DNA of 64,000 bases, taken from contig OZ240251.1 of the NCBI GenBank assembly GCA_965198285.1, positions 2,170,001 to 2,234,000 of the forward strand, read 5' to 3'. Positions within the stretch are counted from its first letter, which is position 1. The number at the start of each line of letters is the position of its first letter. A program made the position numbers and the translations under genes. The notes below the pieces were generated by a model. The model made no database searches, was not told where the DNA came from, and saw only the letters and a list, made by a program, of their open reading frames with translations. Below are positions 54,583 through 64,000 of the stretch, piece after piece. This stretch comes from UBA11872 sp965198285. GTDB lineage: Bacteria; Chloroflexota; UBA11872.

Positions 54583-55264
54583 TATCTCCTTCCGCACCGA
54601 GGTCTGTGGATCCACCGGCGTTTGCAAACGCACCGACGCGAGTCGTTCCAGTCCTAATATCGGAGTCTTCGCCCACACCAAAGGCTGCAAGGCAACATCG
54701 AGCCCATGGGACAGGACCGTAGTCAGTGGTCCGAGCGCCCACAGCAAACTGCGGCTCCAAACAGGCGTCGCCAATCCGCCACGCATCGCTGTGCCCGAGT
54801 TACTCCTTTGCCGTCAGTAGAGAATACGCGCGAGGAACGAGATTCGTTCCCTCGCCCACAACACTCTGCGGTGGCTCGACGCCTGGGCGAGTAGCTATGG
54901 GCGGCCGCACAGTCGAGGGAACGGCGGCGACGGCGTGTTGCTGGACGCGCTCGAGCGCAGTAAGTCCACCTGCGCCCGAACCAATTCGGGGATGGAAGGC
55001 GGATCCACGCTCCCCGCCGGTGCGGGCCGAACGCGGGCTCAACCCGACTGACACCAACCTCCTCCTCTCGAGGCAGCAATCATCCGTTCCGTCCAGCGCA
55101 TCCCGCCGAAGCTCCGGCAAACACCAGCCGCCCCCGCCTCGTTATACAGTCGTACGGACATCCGCCGGCCAAGGTCGCGCAAACACAAGCCGGTCGAAAA
55201 ACCGCGACCCCTGACGCGTCCCAACCCCACCTACGAGCGGACACCGGGCGGCGGAGGCATCCCA
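54583..55264. other. Intergenic region; right part is duplicated upstream of the 58931 gene
   Basis: About 680 bp with no supportable gene. The stretch from about 55132 to 55264 is a diverged copy of 58797-58930: both contain CCCGCC-CGTTATACAGT, a CCGCCGGCCAA block, and GGACACCGGGCGGCGGAGGCAT just before the GTG start. A short CCCCACCTACG at 55223-55233 matches the conserved end of the binding-protein array genes. The remainder shows nothing recognisable. Confidence 0.5.
55142..55151 (+). promoter_or_regulatory. Conserved GTTATACAGT, possible -10 region
   Basis: GTTATACAGT is conserved in the duplicated upstream regions of the 55265 and 58931 genes within otherwise diverged sequence. TATACA/TTATAC resembles a -10 element. 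No -35 was identified and the distance to the start is about 115 bp. Confidence 0.3.
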
Positions 55265-55696
55265 GTGACAGTGCAGGAACCAATGGAATCCACCTACCCA
55301 GGCGTGGCGCCCCGCGGCCTCACCCGCCGCCGCGCCCTGGGTCTGGCTCTGGCCGCCGGCGCCGGCGCTCTTGTCGCCGCCTGCGGCGAGCCTGAGATCC
55401 CCAAGATCCAGCCGCCCGTCCTCCCGTCCACCCAGCGCACCCAGGCCGCCGCCACCCAGCGCACCGAATCCGCCGTCACGCCCCCGCCAACCGTCGCCGT
55501 CAACCTCGGCGAACGCGCCCCCAGCCGCGAAGGCAACCTCCCCGAGGCTGGCGCCAACCGGCCGATCTCCATTCCATTGGGTGTGGCACGGCCCGGCGGA
55601 ACGGAAGCCGCACTTCGGTTGCTATTTGCGTGCCCTGAACGTCCCGGACCAGCGAGCGCAAGCACGGTGGCACTTACGCCAGGGTGTATTGCCTGA
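55265..55696 (+). pseudogene. Truncated duplicate of the solute-binding lipoprotein gene at 58931
   Basis: The first roughly 104 codons match the intact product from 58931: RGLTRRRALGLALAAGAGAL, lipobox VAACGEPEIPKIQPPVLPST, a Thr-rich linker, LGERAPSREG and EAGANRPISI. The similarity stops near 55576, after which 40 unrelated codons run to a stop at 55696. The upstream region is duplicated too. The entire binding domain is missing, so a lipid-anchored stub at most would be made. Start GTG 55265 follows CGGAGG. Confidence 0.82.
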
Positions 55697-55898
55697 AGTC
55701 CTGTCGGCTACCACCGGGCCGTCGCATATTGGCTCTGACGTAGCCGCAATGCATGGCGCCTGGGTCAGGTCCTGGAAAGAACCGCGGCGTCCTCCGTTCT
55801 GTCTCCACCCACGATCACCTAGGCAGTGCCGGTGCTTCTTCGACAGGTTTCAAGGGCGCCGGGAGGACGCCGTCGGACGTAAGCGGATACGCCGTCAT

Positions 55899-56834
55899 AT
55901 GGCGATTGACGCGGGCGCAGTGTCCGTTTACGGTTTTCCCGTGGAAAATTCGAGCGCCGCAAGAGTTCCGGTTAGCCTCCCGATCCCGACGGCGGGCATT
56001 CCGCAAGAGATCTTGAGGAAAGTGCACGGCGCCCGCCGTGGAGAGATCATCAGCGACTCCTACCCCTATCCGACCAAGATCCGGCGACGGACCTACGAAC
56101 GTCGCAAGGCCGCGCTACAGGTCGAGCTGCTGAAGATGCAGAAGTTGGTAAAGGAGACCGAGCAGCGCATCGTTCTGTTATTCGAGGGGCGGGATGCTGC
56201 CGGAAAGGGCGGCACCATAAAGCGCTTCATGGAGCATCTCAATCCTCGCGGTGCGACGGTAGTTGCGCTTCCGGCCCCGTCCGAAAGAGAGCGCGGGCAA
56301 TGGTACTTCCAGCGCTACGTGCAGCACCTGCCGGCCAAGGGGGAGATCGTGTTCTTCGACCGCTCTTGGTACAACAGGGCGGTGGTCGAACCGGTGATGG
56401 GTTTCTGCACGCCAGCCGAGACCGTGCGCTTCCTTCGCGACACCGTCTTGTTCGAGGAGATGTTGGTAAACGAAGGTCTGCGGCTGTTCAAGTTCTGGTT
56501 CTCGGTGAGCCAGGAGGAGCAACTCAGGCGAGTCGCGGCCCGTGCCCAGGACCGCCTCAAGCAATGGAAGCTGAGCGACGTTGACAGGCGGTCGCTCCCG
56601 CTCTGGGACGAATTTACAGAGGCGAAGAAGCTGATGTTCGCAGGTACCGATATCAAGGCGTCGCCCTGGGTGGTCGTAAAGTCGGACGACAAGAGGCGCG
56701 CCCGCCTAAACTGCATGCGCTTCGTGCTGCGGAGCTTGGAGTACGAGCCCGAAGTCGCCCGGCGCGTTTCCAAGCCCGATCCGAAACTGATTGGGCCCGC
56801 AAAGACCCTCTACTCCAAGGACGAGATTTGGTAG
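55899..56834 (+). CDS. ppk2: Polyphosphate kinase 2 family protein
   Basis: About 311 residues. PPK2 enzymes transfer phosphate between polyphosphate and nucleotides. Walker A is LFEGRDAAGKGGTIKRF, Walker B region is EIVFFDRSWYNRAVVEPVMGF, and the lid Arg-rich segment is QEEQLRRVAARAQDRLKQW, followed by KASPWVVVKSDDKRRARLN. It is a single-domain (class I-like) member. The frame is open far upstream through the pseudogene; ATG 55899 is used, GTG 55941 is an alternative that gives a more usual length. A hairpin follows the stop. Confidence 0.9.
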   Translation: MAIDAGAVSVYGFPVENSSAARVPVSLPIPTAGIPQEILRKVHGARRGEIISDSYPYPTKIRRRTYERRKAALQVELLKMQKLVKETEQRIVLLFEGRDAAGKGGTIKRFMEHLNPRGATVVALPAPSERERGQWYFQRYVQHLPAKGEIVFFDRSWYNRAVVEPVMGFCTPAETVRFLRDTVLFEEMLVNEGLRLFKFWFSVSQEEQLRRVAARAQDRLKQWKLSDVDRRSLPLWDEFTEAKKLMFAGTDIKASPWVVVKSDDKRRARLNCMRFVLRSLEYEPEVARRVSKPDPKLIGPAKTLYSKDEIW

Positions 56835-56837
56835 CCC

Positions 56838-56861
56838 CCACCGGGACAGCGTACCCGGTGG
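56838..56861 (+). terminator. 8-bp hairpin after ppk2
   Basis: CCACCGGG at 56838-56845 pairs with CCCGGTGG at 56854-56861, with an eight-base loop, four bases after the ppk2 stop codon. The following bases (AGCATTCTC) are only weakly U-rich. Confidence 0.5.
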
Positions 56862-57502
56862 AGCATTCTCTTCCGTCGCTTGCTCCAAGCTATGGTTCAC
56901 GGCAGGGCGAGGGGACTACCATCGGCGGGAGTTGCGTTCCCTCGAACGCTGCCGAGGTCCCCATGGCGGGCGAATGTCCCGACTTGCGTGTTCAGGGCCG
57001 CTGACTAGAAGCAGCGCACAATCCTCGCGTCCGTCTCACGCATGGGTGGTTGGTGCGTCGAGGCGAACCAGCGCGAACGGCTTCCGATCTGAAGCAGTCG
57101 CGAGCCTCTATTGCCGCATAATGGAATGGCAGCTGCCCGACGTTGATTCACCCGATTTGTTGCCAAATACTCGCGACGCGGATGTCGGGGCGCATTGACG
57201 CGAGTCTAACCGGACTCCGCGTTCACTGCCTTCTGGCGACCTGCGTGGACGAACAGGCAAACGCTAGGCCTCCTGGCTCGGAGGTTGGAACTCGATCACT
57301 CCACATCGGAGGGTCTGTTCTGCTCATCAGCCTTCGGTGAGGAGGGCCTTCACTCACGGACGTAGTCCGTCGGTGATTTCGACTCTGGGCCACAGACGAC
57401 CGGTGAGAACTCAATCTATATGGTGCGCCGCGTCGTGAAGCCGATATGGCCATCAGCAAGACACACATATGCTGCAGTTAACAACACGCTAAGAGCACTC
57501 CG
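56862..57502. other. Intergenic region with falling GC content
   Basis: About 640 bp with no supportable gene. Short frames on both strands resemble no known family. The GC content drops toward the low-GC methyltransferase gene. No tRNA or att-like repeat was recognised. Confidence 0.4.
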
Positions 57503-58351
57503 TCACAACCTCGGACGCAATCTTACACCGTATATCACCTCCGTCGAACGGGAAATAACAGAAAATTCTCCGCGCGGTGACACTCTCAGTAATTCCGATC
57601 TAAGCTCGTTCTCAAAGTCGTCAATCGAATCACCAAAGAGAGGACGTGAAGCGAAAGACGTTGAATAGTAGAATCCGATAACAGCGTCGATATCACGTAC
57701 CACTCTTACGCCCGGTAAGACGAATCTGAAATGGCCTCCAAACGGCGACTCATCGAGTAGATCTTTGTATCTTTCCTCGGGTTCCGAGTAATAGCCTAAG
57801 CCGGCCCGACGGCGCGGACCCAAGTACTTCTCAATGATCTTTCTAATACGTTCCTTCGGAATAGGAACACCCGTGGAATGGCAAGTGCTTCGTTCAGCGT
57901 GCGGACTTTCTATGAGAGCAAAGACTCCACCTGTCTCCAATGCCTCATATGCGTAATCGATCACTAGGTTCCGATCCATCCAGTGGAACGCAGACCCGAT
58001 CGTTATTAGGCGATATGTATTGCAGTCTTTTGGCATATCTTCCCCGCGCCCTTGGAGAAAAGAGATATTTCTTATTGCTTTGCTTTCTGCAATGCGAGCG
58101 GCCTCGAGGAGCATTTCGGCATCGGGATCAACTGCGACCACCCTCGAAAAATAAGGAGCTAACTGTATTGCGAGTTGACCAGTACCAGTACCGATGTCTA
58201 AGAGACACCCCGTACGGTCCATATGACAGACTTTGGACAATGCGTCCGGAAGGTGCTCGCTAAATTGGTCTCTGTACCGAGCGTAGTAGTACGCGGTTCC
58301 GGCGAATAGGCGTCGATTGTCTCTTTGATTTGCCAGCACACACTCCAGCAC
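57503..58351 (-). CDS. SAM-dependent methyltransferase (class I), low GC
   Basis: A 282-residue protein with motif I GCLLDIGTGTGQLAIQLAPYFSRVVAVDPDAEML (Asp in VDPD binds the ribose of SAM), motif with GRGEDMP, and ITIGSAFHWMDRN, as in UbiE/Tam-like methyltransferases. Codon use is markedly more AT-rich than in its neighbours (for example many AGA, ATA and TTT codons), suggesting recent transfer. The start is GTG 58351. Its transcription is opposite to the adjacent genes. The methyl acceptor is unknown. Confidence 0.82.
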   Translation of the reverse strand: MLECVLANQRDNRRLFAGTAYYYARYRDQFSEHLPDALSKVCHMDRTGCLLDIGTGTGQLAIQLAPYFSRVVAVDPDAEMLLEAARIAESKAIRNISFLQGRGEDMPKDCNTYRLITIGSAFHWMDRNLVIDYAYEALETGGVFALIESPHAERSTCHSTGVPIPKERIRKIIEKYLGPRRRAGLGYYSEPEERYKDLLDESPFGGHFRFVLPGVRVVRDIDAVIGFYYSTSFASRPLFGDSIDDFENELRSELLRVSPRGEFSVISRSTEVIYGVRLRPRL

Positions 58352-58930
58352 CCAGCAGGTTTGTAGAACTGGGCAGCTAGGATTCTACTGGAAGTTTACA
58401 GTGGGGTCACATTGGTCAGCGGCTACACGTAGGCAAGGGCGGTGGCTCCCCCCTTGGACGCGGCAACGGTTGGTCCAGCTTATCCAGACTGTGCTGCCAC
58501 GGTGGCCTCGGACAGGCGGTAGTGTCCAAAGTAGCATTGGCTATGGTGGCTGCGCACGAAGGCCGCTGCTCCAAGACGACGACCACGAACGTCTATGCCT
58601 TCGCGATGCCGTGGTCCCAGCGGGCGGCGTCCCAGGATCCAGACACGAATATGTTTCAGGCCGGGGATGACGTGTGGAAGATCTCCAAGCATCCGGGCGG
58701 GGATTCCATCAGGTTGGCTACCGCCTGCTGAGATGGAAGCCGCACTTCTGTCTCGCCCAGATCGCCAACCGTTTCGACCCGGCCCCACACACCGCCAGCC
58801 CCCGCCCCGTTATACAGTAGAAGGAACACCCGCCGGCCAACCGCGCGGACGATCAGCCGGTCTCGAAACCGTGACCGCTGAACCGTCCCGTCCCAGCAAC
58901 CCGCGGACACCGGGCGGCGGAGGCATTTCA
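58352..58930. other. Intergenic region; right end duplicated at 55132-55264
   Basis: About 580 bp. The last 130 bp are the copy of the region upstream of the truncated 55265 gene. A 69-codon frame from 58522 (SKVALAMVAAHEGR) has no recognised similarity and is not called. No RNA gene was seen. Confidence 0.4.
58809..58818 (+). promoter_or_regulatory. Conserved GTTATACAGT, possible -10 region (second copy)
   Basis: The counterpart of 55142-55151, about 115 bp upstream of the GTG at 58931. Conservation of this ten-base block between the two diverged copies is the only evidence. Confidence 0.3.
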
Positions 58931-60430
58931 GTGACCAACCAACACCCATCTGAATCCAACCACCCACCCGCGGCGTCCCCCGCGCTGACCCGTCGCCGCG
59001 CCCTCGGCCTCGCCGCAGCCGCCGGTGCCGGCGCGCTGGCCGCCGCCTGCGGTGAGCCGGAGATCCCCAAGATCCAGCCGCCCGTCCTCCCGTCCACCCA
59101 GCGCACCGAATCCGCTGCCACGCCCTTGCCTACCGTTGCCGTCGACCTTGGCGAACGAGCCCCCAGCCGCGAAGGCAGCCTGCCCGAGGCCGGTGCCAAC
59201 CGGCCGATCTCAATCGCCCTGCCCACCTTTGCCGGCGGCAACTGGGACGTCGAACCCATCCTCCTCTCGGCCGAATCCGCCGCCCGCTACGACACCGAGT
59301 CCCGCTACAAATTCACGCGCGAACCCCTCCCCTCCAACTTTGGCTACCGCTGGGACTACGCCGAGACGTTGGACGACGGTTCCGGTAACTCGCGCACCGA
59401 CCTCGTCATGCTCGAACAGTGGGACCTCGCCAATCTGGTCGCCGGTAACAAGCTCCTGCCCCTGGACGAACACCTCACCAGCGACTCCGGCTTCGACCCC
59501 GGCGCTTACTGGCCCGGCATCCTGGAGACCGGCAAGGTCGACGGCGTCCAGTACGCGCTGCCGGTTGCCGCGTCACCCTGGATTACGGTGGTGAACCGCG
59601 ATCTGGCCGCCGCGGCGGAGTATGAGATTCCGCCCCGCGAGGCCTGGGACAGTCAGGCCTTCGTCGAGGCCGCCCTCACCATGCACGGCGACCCGGAAGC
59701 CCCCGGCGGCAGCGACGCCCTGGGCCTGCTCCTCAACGTCGAACCCATGTGGGGCGCGCCCGACCAGTTGTGGAGTTGGACGCCTAGCTTTCTTTTCCTG
59801 CAATCCGCGTTGGGCGCGTTGCCCGACAGCCAGGGCTCCTTCGCCGCCCTGCGCTCCCCCCAGGCCCTGGCCATCGCCGAGACCTTCTACGACCTGGCCA
59901 CCACCTACGGACTGGCTGAGGACGCCGAGCGCGATCGGAACCCGATCTGGTACCGCTACACCCAGGGCAAAATTGCCATGCTCGTCATGTCACTCGGCGG
60001 CCTCGGATTCGGCTGGATGACCCGCCGCACGGGGCCCGACAACGTGCTCTACCCCTTCCCGCGCTTTGGCGCCAGCGGCCCGCCCGTCGGCGTCTGGATG
60101 ATGATGGGCATCGGCGCGGGCACCCAGGAGCCGCGCGTCACCTACGACGCGCTTCGCGCGCTGGATCGCAACACCCAGCGTGTGGCCAACGTGCCCGCCA
60201 AGCGCCTGTCGCCCGACGAACTGCAGCGCCTATTCGCCACCTACCGCGACGAGGCCGCCGAGATGGTCGTGGACATCATGCAAAGCGCCTCCTACGTCAC
60301 CATCAGCCGACCCCACTGGGGTGCCTTCATCAACCAGCTCGACGCCGGCATCATCCGCGACGACCTCTCCGCCAACGAAGCCCTCACCGCCCTCATCCAC
60401 CGCCTCCAAGACCTCGGCGCCCAGGTCTAG
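58931..60430 (+). CDS. Extracellular solute-binding lipoprotein (family 1 type)
   Basis: A 499-residue lipoprotein starting at GTG 58931, seven bases after CGGAGG. Tat signal ALTRRRALGLAAAAGAGAL, lipobox AAACGEPEIPKIQPP, a short linker, and a binding domain beginning ISIALPTFAGGNWDVEP. Typical family-1 stretches are TDLVMLEQWDLANLVAGN, YALPVAASPWITVVNRDLAAA and YTQGKIAMLVMSLGGLG. It differs from the array family at 41.8-54.4 kb. No permease gene is nearby. A truncated duplicate lies at 55265. Confidence 0.88.
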   Translation: MTNQHPSESNHPPAASPALTRRRALGLAAAAGAGALAAACGEPEIPKIQPPVLPSTQRTESAATPLPTVAVDLGERAPSREGSLPEAGANRPISIALPTFAGGNWDVEPILLSAESAARYDTESRYKFTREPLPSNFGYRWDYAETLDDGSGNSRTDLVMLEQWDLANLVAGNKLLPLDEHLTSDSGFDPGAYWPGILETGKVDGVQYALPVAASPWITVVNRDLAAAAEYEIPPREAWDSQAFVEAALTMHGDPEAPGGSDALGLLLNVEPMWGAPDQLWSWTPSFLFLQSALGALPDSQGSFAALRSPQALAIAETFYDLATTYGLAEDAERDRNPIWYRYTQGKIAMLVMSLGGLGFGWMTRRTGPDNVLYPFPRFGASGPPVGVWMMMGIGAGTQEPRVTYDALRALDRNTQRVANVPAKRLSPDELQRLFATYRDEAAEMVVDIMQSASYVTISRPHWGAFINQLDAGIIRDDLSANEALTALIHRLQDLGAQV

Positions 60431-60478
60431 CCCGGCATACCGCTGCAGCCGCGGATCCGCTGTATCAAAGGAGAGCCG

Positions 60479-60937
60479 TTGACAATGCCCGAACAGCAGA
60501 CCCTGGGCTTCACCTTCGCCTGCGTCATCGAGGCGTCCGTCGACAGAGTCTTCAACACCATCACTGACCGCGCCGCCATCAGCACCTTCTTCACCGACGC
60601 CTCCAGCGGGCCTTTGGTAGCGGGCCGCACCGTCATTTGGACCTTCGGCGACCTCGAAATCGACGTTCACGTCCAGGAAGTCATCCCCAACCAGCGCATC
60701 GTCTGCAACTGGCCCGCCTCCCAAGACGTCGGCTACCAAACCCGATTCAGCTTTACATTCGAATCACACGGCGATAGGACAACCGTCCTCGTCAGCGAAT
60801 CCGGCTGGCGCGACGATAGCGCCGGCATCGCCAGCGCCTTCGACCAATGCTCAGGCTGGACCCACTTCTTCGCCAGCCTCAAAGCCCGCCTCGAACACAA
60901 CGTCGACCTCAAACACTTCTACTCGGATCAAGACTGA
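60479..60937 (+). CDS. SRPBCC/AHSA1-like (START-fold) protein
   Basis: About 152 residues. It reads FACVIEASVDRVFNTITD, then DLEIDVHVQEVIPNQRIVCNW and GDRTTVLVSESGWRDD...GWTHFFASLKARLE, the usual order for AHSA1/polyketide-cyclase-like helix-grip proteins that bind hydrophobic ligands. TTG 60479 is four bases after AAAGGAGA; ATG 60485 is also possible. It follows the binding-protein gene by 48 bp on the same strand and may be co-transcribed. Confidence 0.87.
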   Translation: MTMPEQQTLGFTFACVIEASVDRVFNTITDRAAISTFFTDASSGPLVAGRTVIWTFGDLEIDVHVQEVIPNQRIVCNWPASQDVGYQTRFSFTFESHGDRTTVLVSESGWRDDSAGIASAFDQCSGWTHFFASLKARLEHNVDLKHFYSDQD

Positions 60938-60985
60938 CAGCACCCAGACCTCATCCCCTCAGTTCTTCCCGCCTCCCCTCCGTCA

Positions 60986-61006
60986 TCCCGGCGTCCGCAG
61001 CCGGGA
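60986..61006. repeat. Short inverted repeat in intergenic region (REP-like)
   Basis: TCCCGGC (60986-60992) and GCCGGGA (61000-61006) form a 7-bp stem within CGTCATCCCGGCGTCCGCAG and flanks, a form common in dispersed intergenic repeats. The substring CCGCAGCCGGGA also occurs in the hairpin at 8917-8953. Confidence 0.4.
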
Positions 61007-61232
61007 CCCAGGACCCCGATCGATCCCAGCACACCGACGCCACTCCGTTGACTCCACAACCCCCAACTCTCCGATCCCAGCCAGTCCCAGCAATCCCAGA
61101 TCCGCGTCGTTCTGCCGCACGCGATTCCAGCCGCGCAGTCCGTCCCGAGTTGACAGCTCGGCGGGCCGGTGCTCTCATCACCATCACCGATGCGACAACA
61201 CCCATGCAGCGGCATGTGAGGACTCGCGATGA

Positions 61233-64000
61233 TCGCCGCTGCAGGCGCAGGAAGCCGACGGCGCGACGCAGAACGAAGACTCGGGCACCGGGGTTGGCAT
61301 CGGCCTGAGCGACCTGGTTGATCGGATCACCTATTCGATCGTCGACCAATTCACGGTCGAGCTGTCCAATCTCGCCGCGACGGAAACCTACGAGGTCATC
61401 GTGTCCAGCGACAGCGCCGCCACTCTCGGCATCGGCGCCTGTGGGACGGCGGCGCAGACGCAGACGGTGACGGGGGTGGCGGCGCGGACCCTGACGTTCG
61501 TGGTGTATGCCTGCGCGGAGGGGAGCGGGACGGTGACGGCGGCGGTGCGGCAGTCGGGGTCGACGACCAGCCTGGCAACGGTCAGCCAGCGCCTGCTGGT
61601 GGAGGCGGTGCCCGAGCTGGCGCCGGGCACGGGCTCCGGGTCCACCGCGCGGGCGGCGGGGTCGACGTCGCGGTCGGTGGCGCGGGCGGGGACGCCCGGG
61701 TTGGTGCCGAGCATCATCTTCCCTTTCAGAGCACACAACTCCGTGCGGGTGGCGTGGGGCACGCCCAGCGACGGGGACGAAGCGCTGACGGGGTTTGGGC
61801 TGCTGCTGTGGCGGACCCAGGACACGCAGCCGGCGTATAGCAGCGCGCTGGTGAAGGGCGCTGGGGATCGCGGCCATACGTATACGGGGTTGCAGGCCGA
61901 CACGCTCTACAAGTTCCGGATCCACGCCTGCAACGGCGCCGACAGTTGCGGCTGGTGGACCGAGCCGCCCAAGGAGGTGCGGACCCTGACGCCGCCGCCG
62001 GAGCCGACGCCGACGCCCACGGCCACGGCGGCGCCGGTGGGCCGCCCCGACCGGCCGCATACGCTCAGCTTCGATGAAATCAAGGCGACCTCGGCGCGGG
62101 CGAACTGGCGCATCGCCGCCAACACCGGCGGCGTGGCGCTGACCGGCTTTGGCCTGCTGCGCTGGCCGACGGGGACGGCCGAACCGCCGCATAGCCAGGC
62201 GATCGTGGTGGGTGACGGGTCCGCCACCCAGAAGGCCATGACCGGGCTGACGCCGGCCACGACGTATCTGTTCAAGATGCGCGCCTGCAACGGCCCGAAC
62301 CGCTGCTCGGACTGGACCGCCAATCACACCTTCACAACGCTCGCCGGCACGGTCACGCCCGGGCGGGTGACGAATCTGCGGCACAGCAGCAGCGGCGACA
62401 ACAGCGTGACCCTGGCGTGGAGCGCGCCCGGCAACAGTGCCGCGGCGGCGCTCACGGGCTATCACGTGCAGAACCGGCCGCTGGAGTCGGATTGGCCCGG
62501 GGACGGCGTCGACGTGGTGCAGGGGGCGGGGACGACGACGTTCACCGTGAGCCAGCTGGTCGATGGCACGATCTACGAGTTCCAGGTGCAGGCCTGCAAT
62601 GCGGCGGGGTGCGGCGCCTGGACCGACTTGCTCCACCCGGACCACGTCATCGTGGCGGGCCACAAGGTAGGCAACGCGAGCCTGATCCCGGCGTCGGCCA
62701 GCCTGGCGGTGGGGGCCCGGCTCGGCGTTGGGATCCACGACATCCCGAAGGGCAAGGTGGCCTACGCCCAGATGTACGGGGCCATCCAGCCGGCGGGACA
62801 GTGCTCGACGACCCGCGGCACGCGCGACGTGGCGCGGGCGCCATCGGCGTCGACGGGGTCGGGCTACTACGACACCGTGAACATCGAGGGCTGCGCGCCG
62901 GGCGGGATCGGCTGGCTGCGGGTGGTCAACGCCGCCGAAACCGAACTCTACGCGCGGGCCACCATCAGGGTGGGGGTTCCGCCCGGCAAAGTGGGGCCAC
63001 TCACGGTCACGCCGGGCAACGCCAGTCTGGACGTGGCCTGGGTGGCGCCCAGCGCCGGCGACCGACCGATCACCCACTACGACCTGCAATATCGCGCAGG
63101 CACGTCCGGGGACTGGACGCTGGTGGAGGACATCACGCTGACGTCATACACCATTACGGGCCTCACCAACGGCACCTCATACCAGGTGCAGGTGCGTGCG
63201 GTCAGCGAAGTGGGCGGTGGCGCGTGGTCCGACAGCGCGACCGGTGTCCCCTCGGACGTGGAGCAGACGGTCACAAGCCCGCCAGGTACGACACCCGCAG
63301 CGATTGATCCCGAGTGCCCGGCGACCAGTGCCGACACAGTGCCTTTGAGCCAGTTGCGCGTGGACATCGTGCCCCAACCGCAACGCAAGGCCAGCGTTTG
63401 TTGGCCCTCGGTGCAGAACGCCACGGCCTATGTCATCGAGGCATCCGAGAATACCGGCGACATCCAAAACACCAGCGCGTCGGACTGGCAGCGACTGCCG
63501 GGCACCGCGGAACAAGCCGACGTATCCGGCAAGGTCCAACGCGTCCAACTCAACCTCGACCACATCATGACAACGTCCGGCGAGATGCGTGGCCTTGCCC
63601 ATGCAGCGGCGTATGGGATCCGGATCGGAGTGAAATACGCCAACGCGACGATCCTTTATGGGCCGCCGGTGATCATCATCGACACGCCGATCACGAAGGC
63701 CAATGGAAACAGTAAAGACGTCTCCGGTGGGCAAGCCAAGATCACGTGGACGCCGCTGCGCGACATCCTGAACTCCAACTACGGCAACGGCGTGCATCTT
63801 CTGCGGCGACGCGCATCCGCGTCCGTGGATAACAACGTACGTTTCCACGGATCCCGTCGCTGGACGCTCGACGCCTTCGATCTACCCCCCACCCCCGACT
63901 TTCAAGCGACGTCCAATCCAGCCACGATTGGCAGCCTTGATCGTTATCGGGTGTATGCCGTGCAGTTGATCTACCGGGACTATCGATTCAACGCAAGCGA
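61233..64000 (+). CDS. Large fibronectin type III repeat protein, partial (runs off right edge; 5' end unresolved)
   Basis: The frame is open without a stop from 61233 to the window end (about 922 codons). It has several FN3-like domains, recognisable by blocks such as LTGFGLLLWRTQDTQPAYSS, YTGLQADTLYKFRIHACNGA, YHVQNRPLESDWP and YTITGLTNGTSYQVQVRAVS, with Cys pairs in the CNG...C loops. It starts with LQAQEADGATQNEDSGTG, which looks like the residues after a signal-peptide cleavage, but an in-frame TGA lies at 61230-61232 and no start codon precedes it; the signal may be in another frame. It is probably a secreted adhesion or glycan-contact protein. Confidence 0.78.

Noticed and set aside
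58522..58731. 69-codon frame (SKVALAMVAAHEGR...) in the intergenic region
   Set aside because: No ribosome-binding site and no recognisable similarity; could not be supported as a gene.
61193..61235. ATG at 61229 as start of the FN3 protein
   Set aside because: It is out of frame with the FN3 reading frame and meets a stop after about 33 codons.
60951..63089. 712-codon open frame on the minus strand
   Set aside because: It is antisense to the continuous FN3 frame on the plus strand. Its product is Arg/Pro/Gly-rich low-complexity text without domain motifs, as expected for a GC-driven shadow.

Overview
This 64 kb window is a high-GC bacterial chromosome segment. Its gene content is rich in Gfo/Idh/MocA oxidoreductases, an enolase-superfamily dehydratase, TIM-barrel sugar isomerase-like proteins, many twin-arginine lipoproteins with a 'CG' lipobox, and solute-binding proteins carrying Val/Glu or Thr/Pro stalks. 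That combination is typical of Chloroflexota, perhaps the marine or sponge-associated Dehalococcoidia/SAR202-like groups. The lineage is an inference from gene content; no rRNA or tRNA gene was seen.

Layout. (1) 1-6.4 kb: sugar/polyol catabolism with three Gfo/Idh/MocA genes, a TIM-barrel isomerase, a NIPSNAP protein, a five-bladed-propeller glycosidase-like protein and a radical SAM (SPL-type) gene. (2) 6.4-13.2 kb: a complete oligopeptide-type ABC importer (two ATPases, binding protein, two permeases) split over two divergent transcription units. (3) 13.2-20.4 kb: GH127 beta-L-arabinofuranosidase, another Gfo/Idh gene, a galactonate-dehydratase-like enzyme, a P-loop kinase-like gene and a fused ChlI/ChlD-type chelatase. 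(4) 20.5-28.1 kb: three tandem paralogues that fuse a seven-repeat RCC1-like propeller to a PQQ-type sugar dehydrogenase; the last one is broken. (5) 28.1-41 kb: Lgt, a solute-binding lipoprotein, thioredoxin reductase, a low-GC gluzincin-like metalloprotease, a methyltransferase, YceI, and an operon of GH42-like protein, BNR sialidase-like protein and M20 peptidase. (6) 41.3-46 kb: an unusual set of micro-lipoproteins (about 56-74 residues, mature part about 30) interleaved with a solute-binding protein and an oxidoreductase. (7) 46-54.6 kb: a Baeyer-Villiger-type monooxygenase and a tandem array of solute-binding-protein paralogues in all stages of decay, interrupted by a DUF433/DUF5615 toxin-antitoxin-like pair. 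(8) 54.6-64 kb: a truncated duplicate of a binding protein, PPK2, a low-GC methyltransferase, the intact binding protein, an SRPBCC protein, and a large fibronectin type III protein running off the right edge.

How the genes work together: hydrolases (GH127, GH42-like, sialidase-like, GH43/130-like) would release sugars from complex glycans. ABC binding proteins would capture them. Gfo/Idh dehydrogenases, TIM-barrel isomerases and the enolase-family dehydratase would feed them into central metabolism. Lgt would lipidate the many lipoproteins. The most novel material is the PGGGYxFPG micro-lipoprotein family, the RCC1/PQQ-dehydrogenase fusion array, and the binding-protein array, which includes an in-frame deletion product that joins a Tat signal directly to the last 28 residues.
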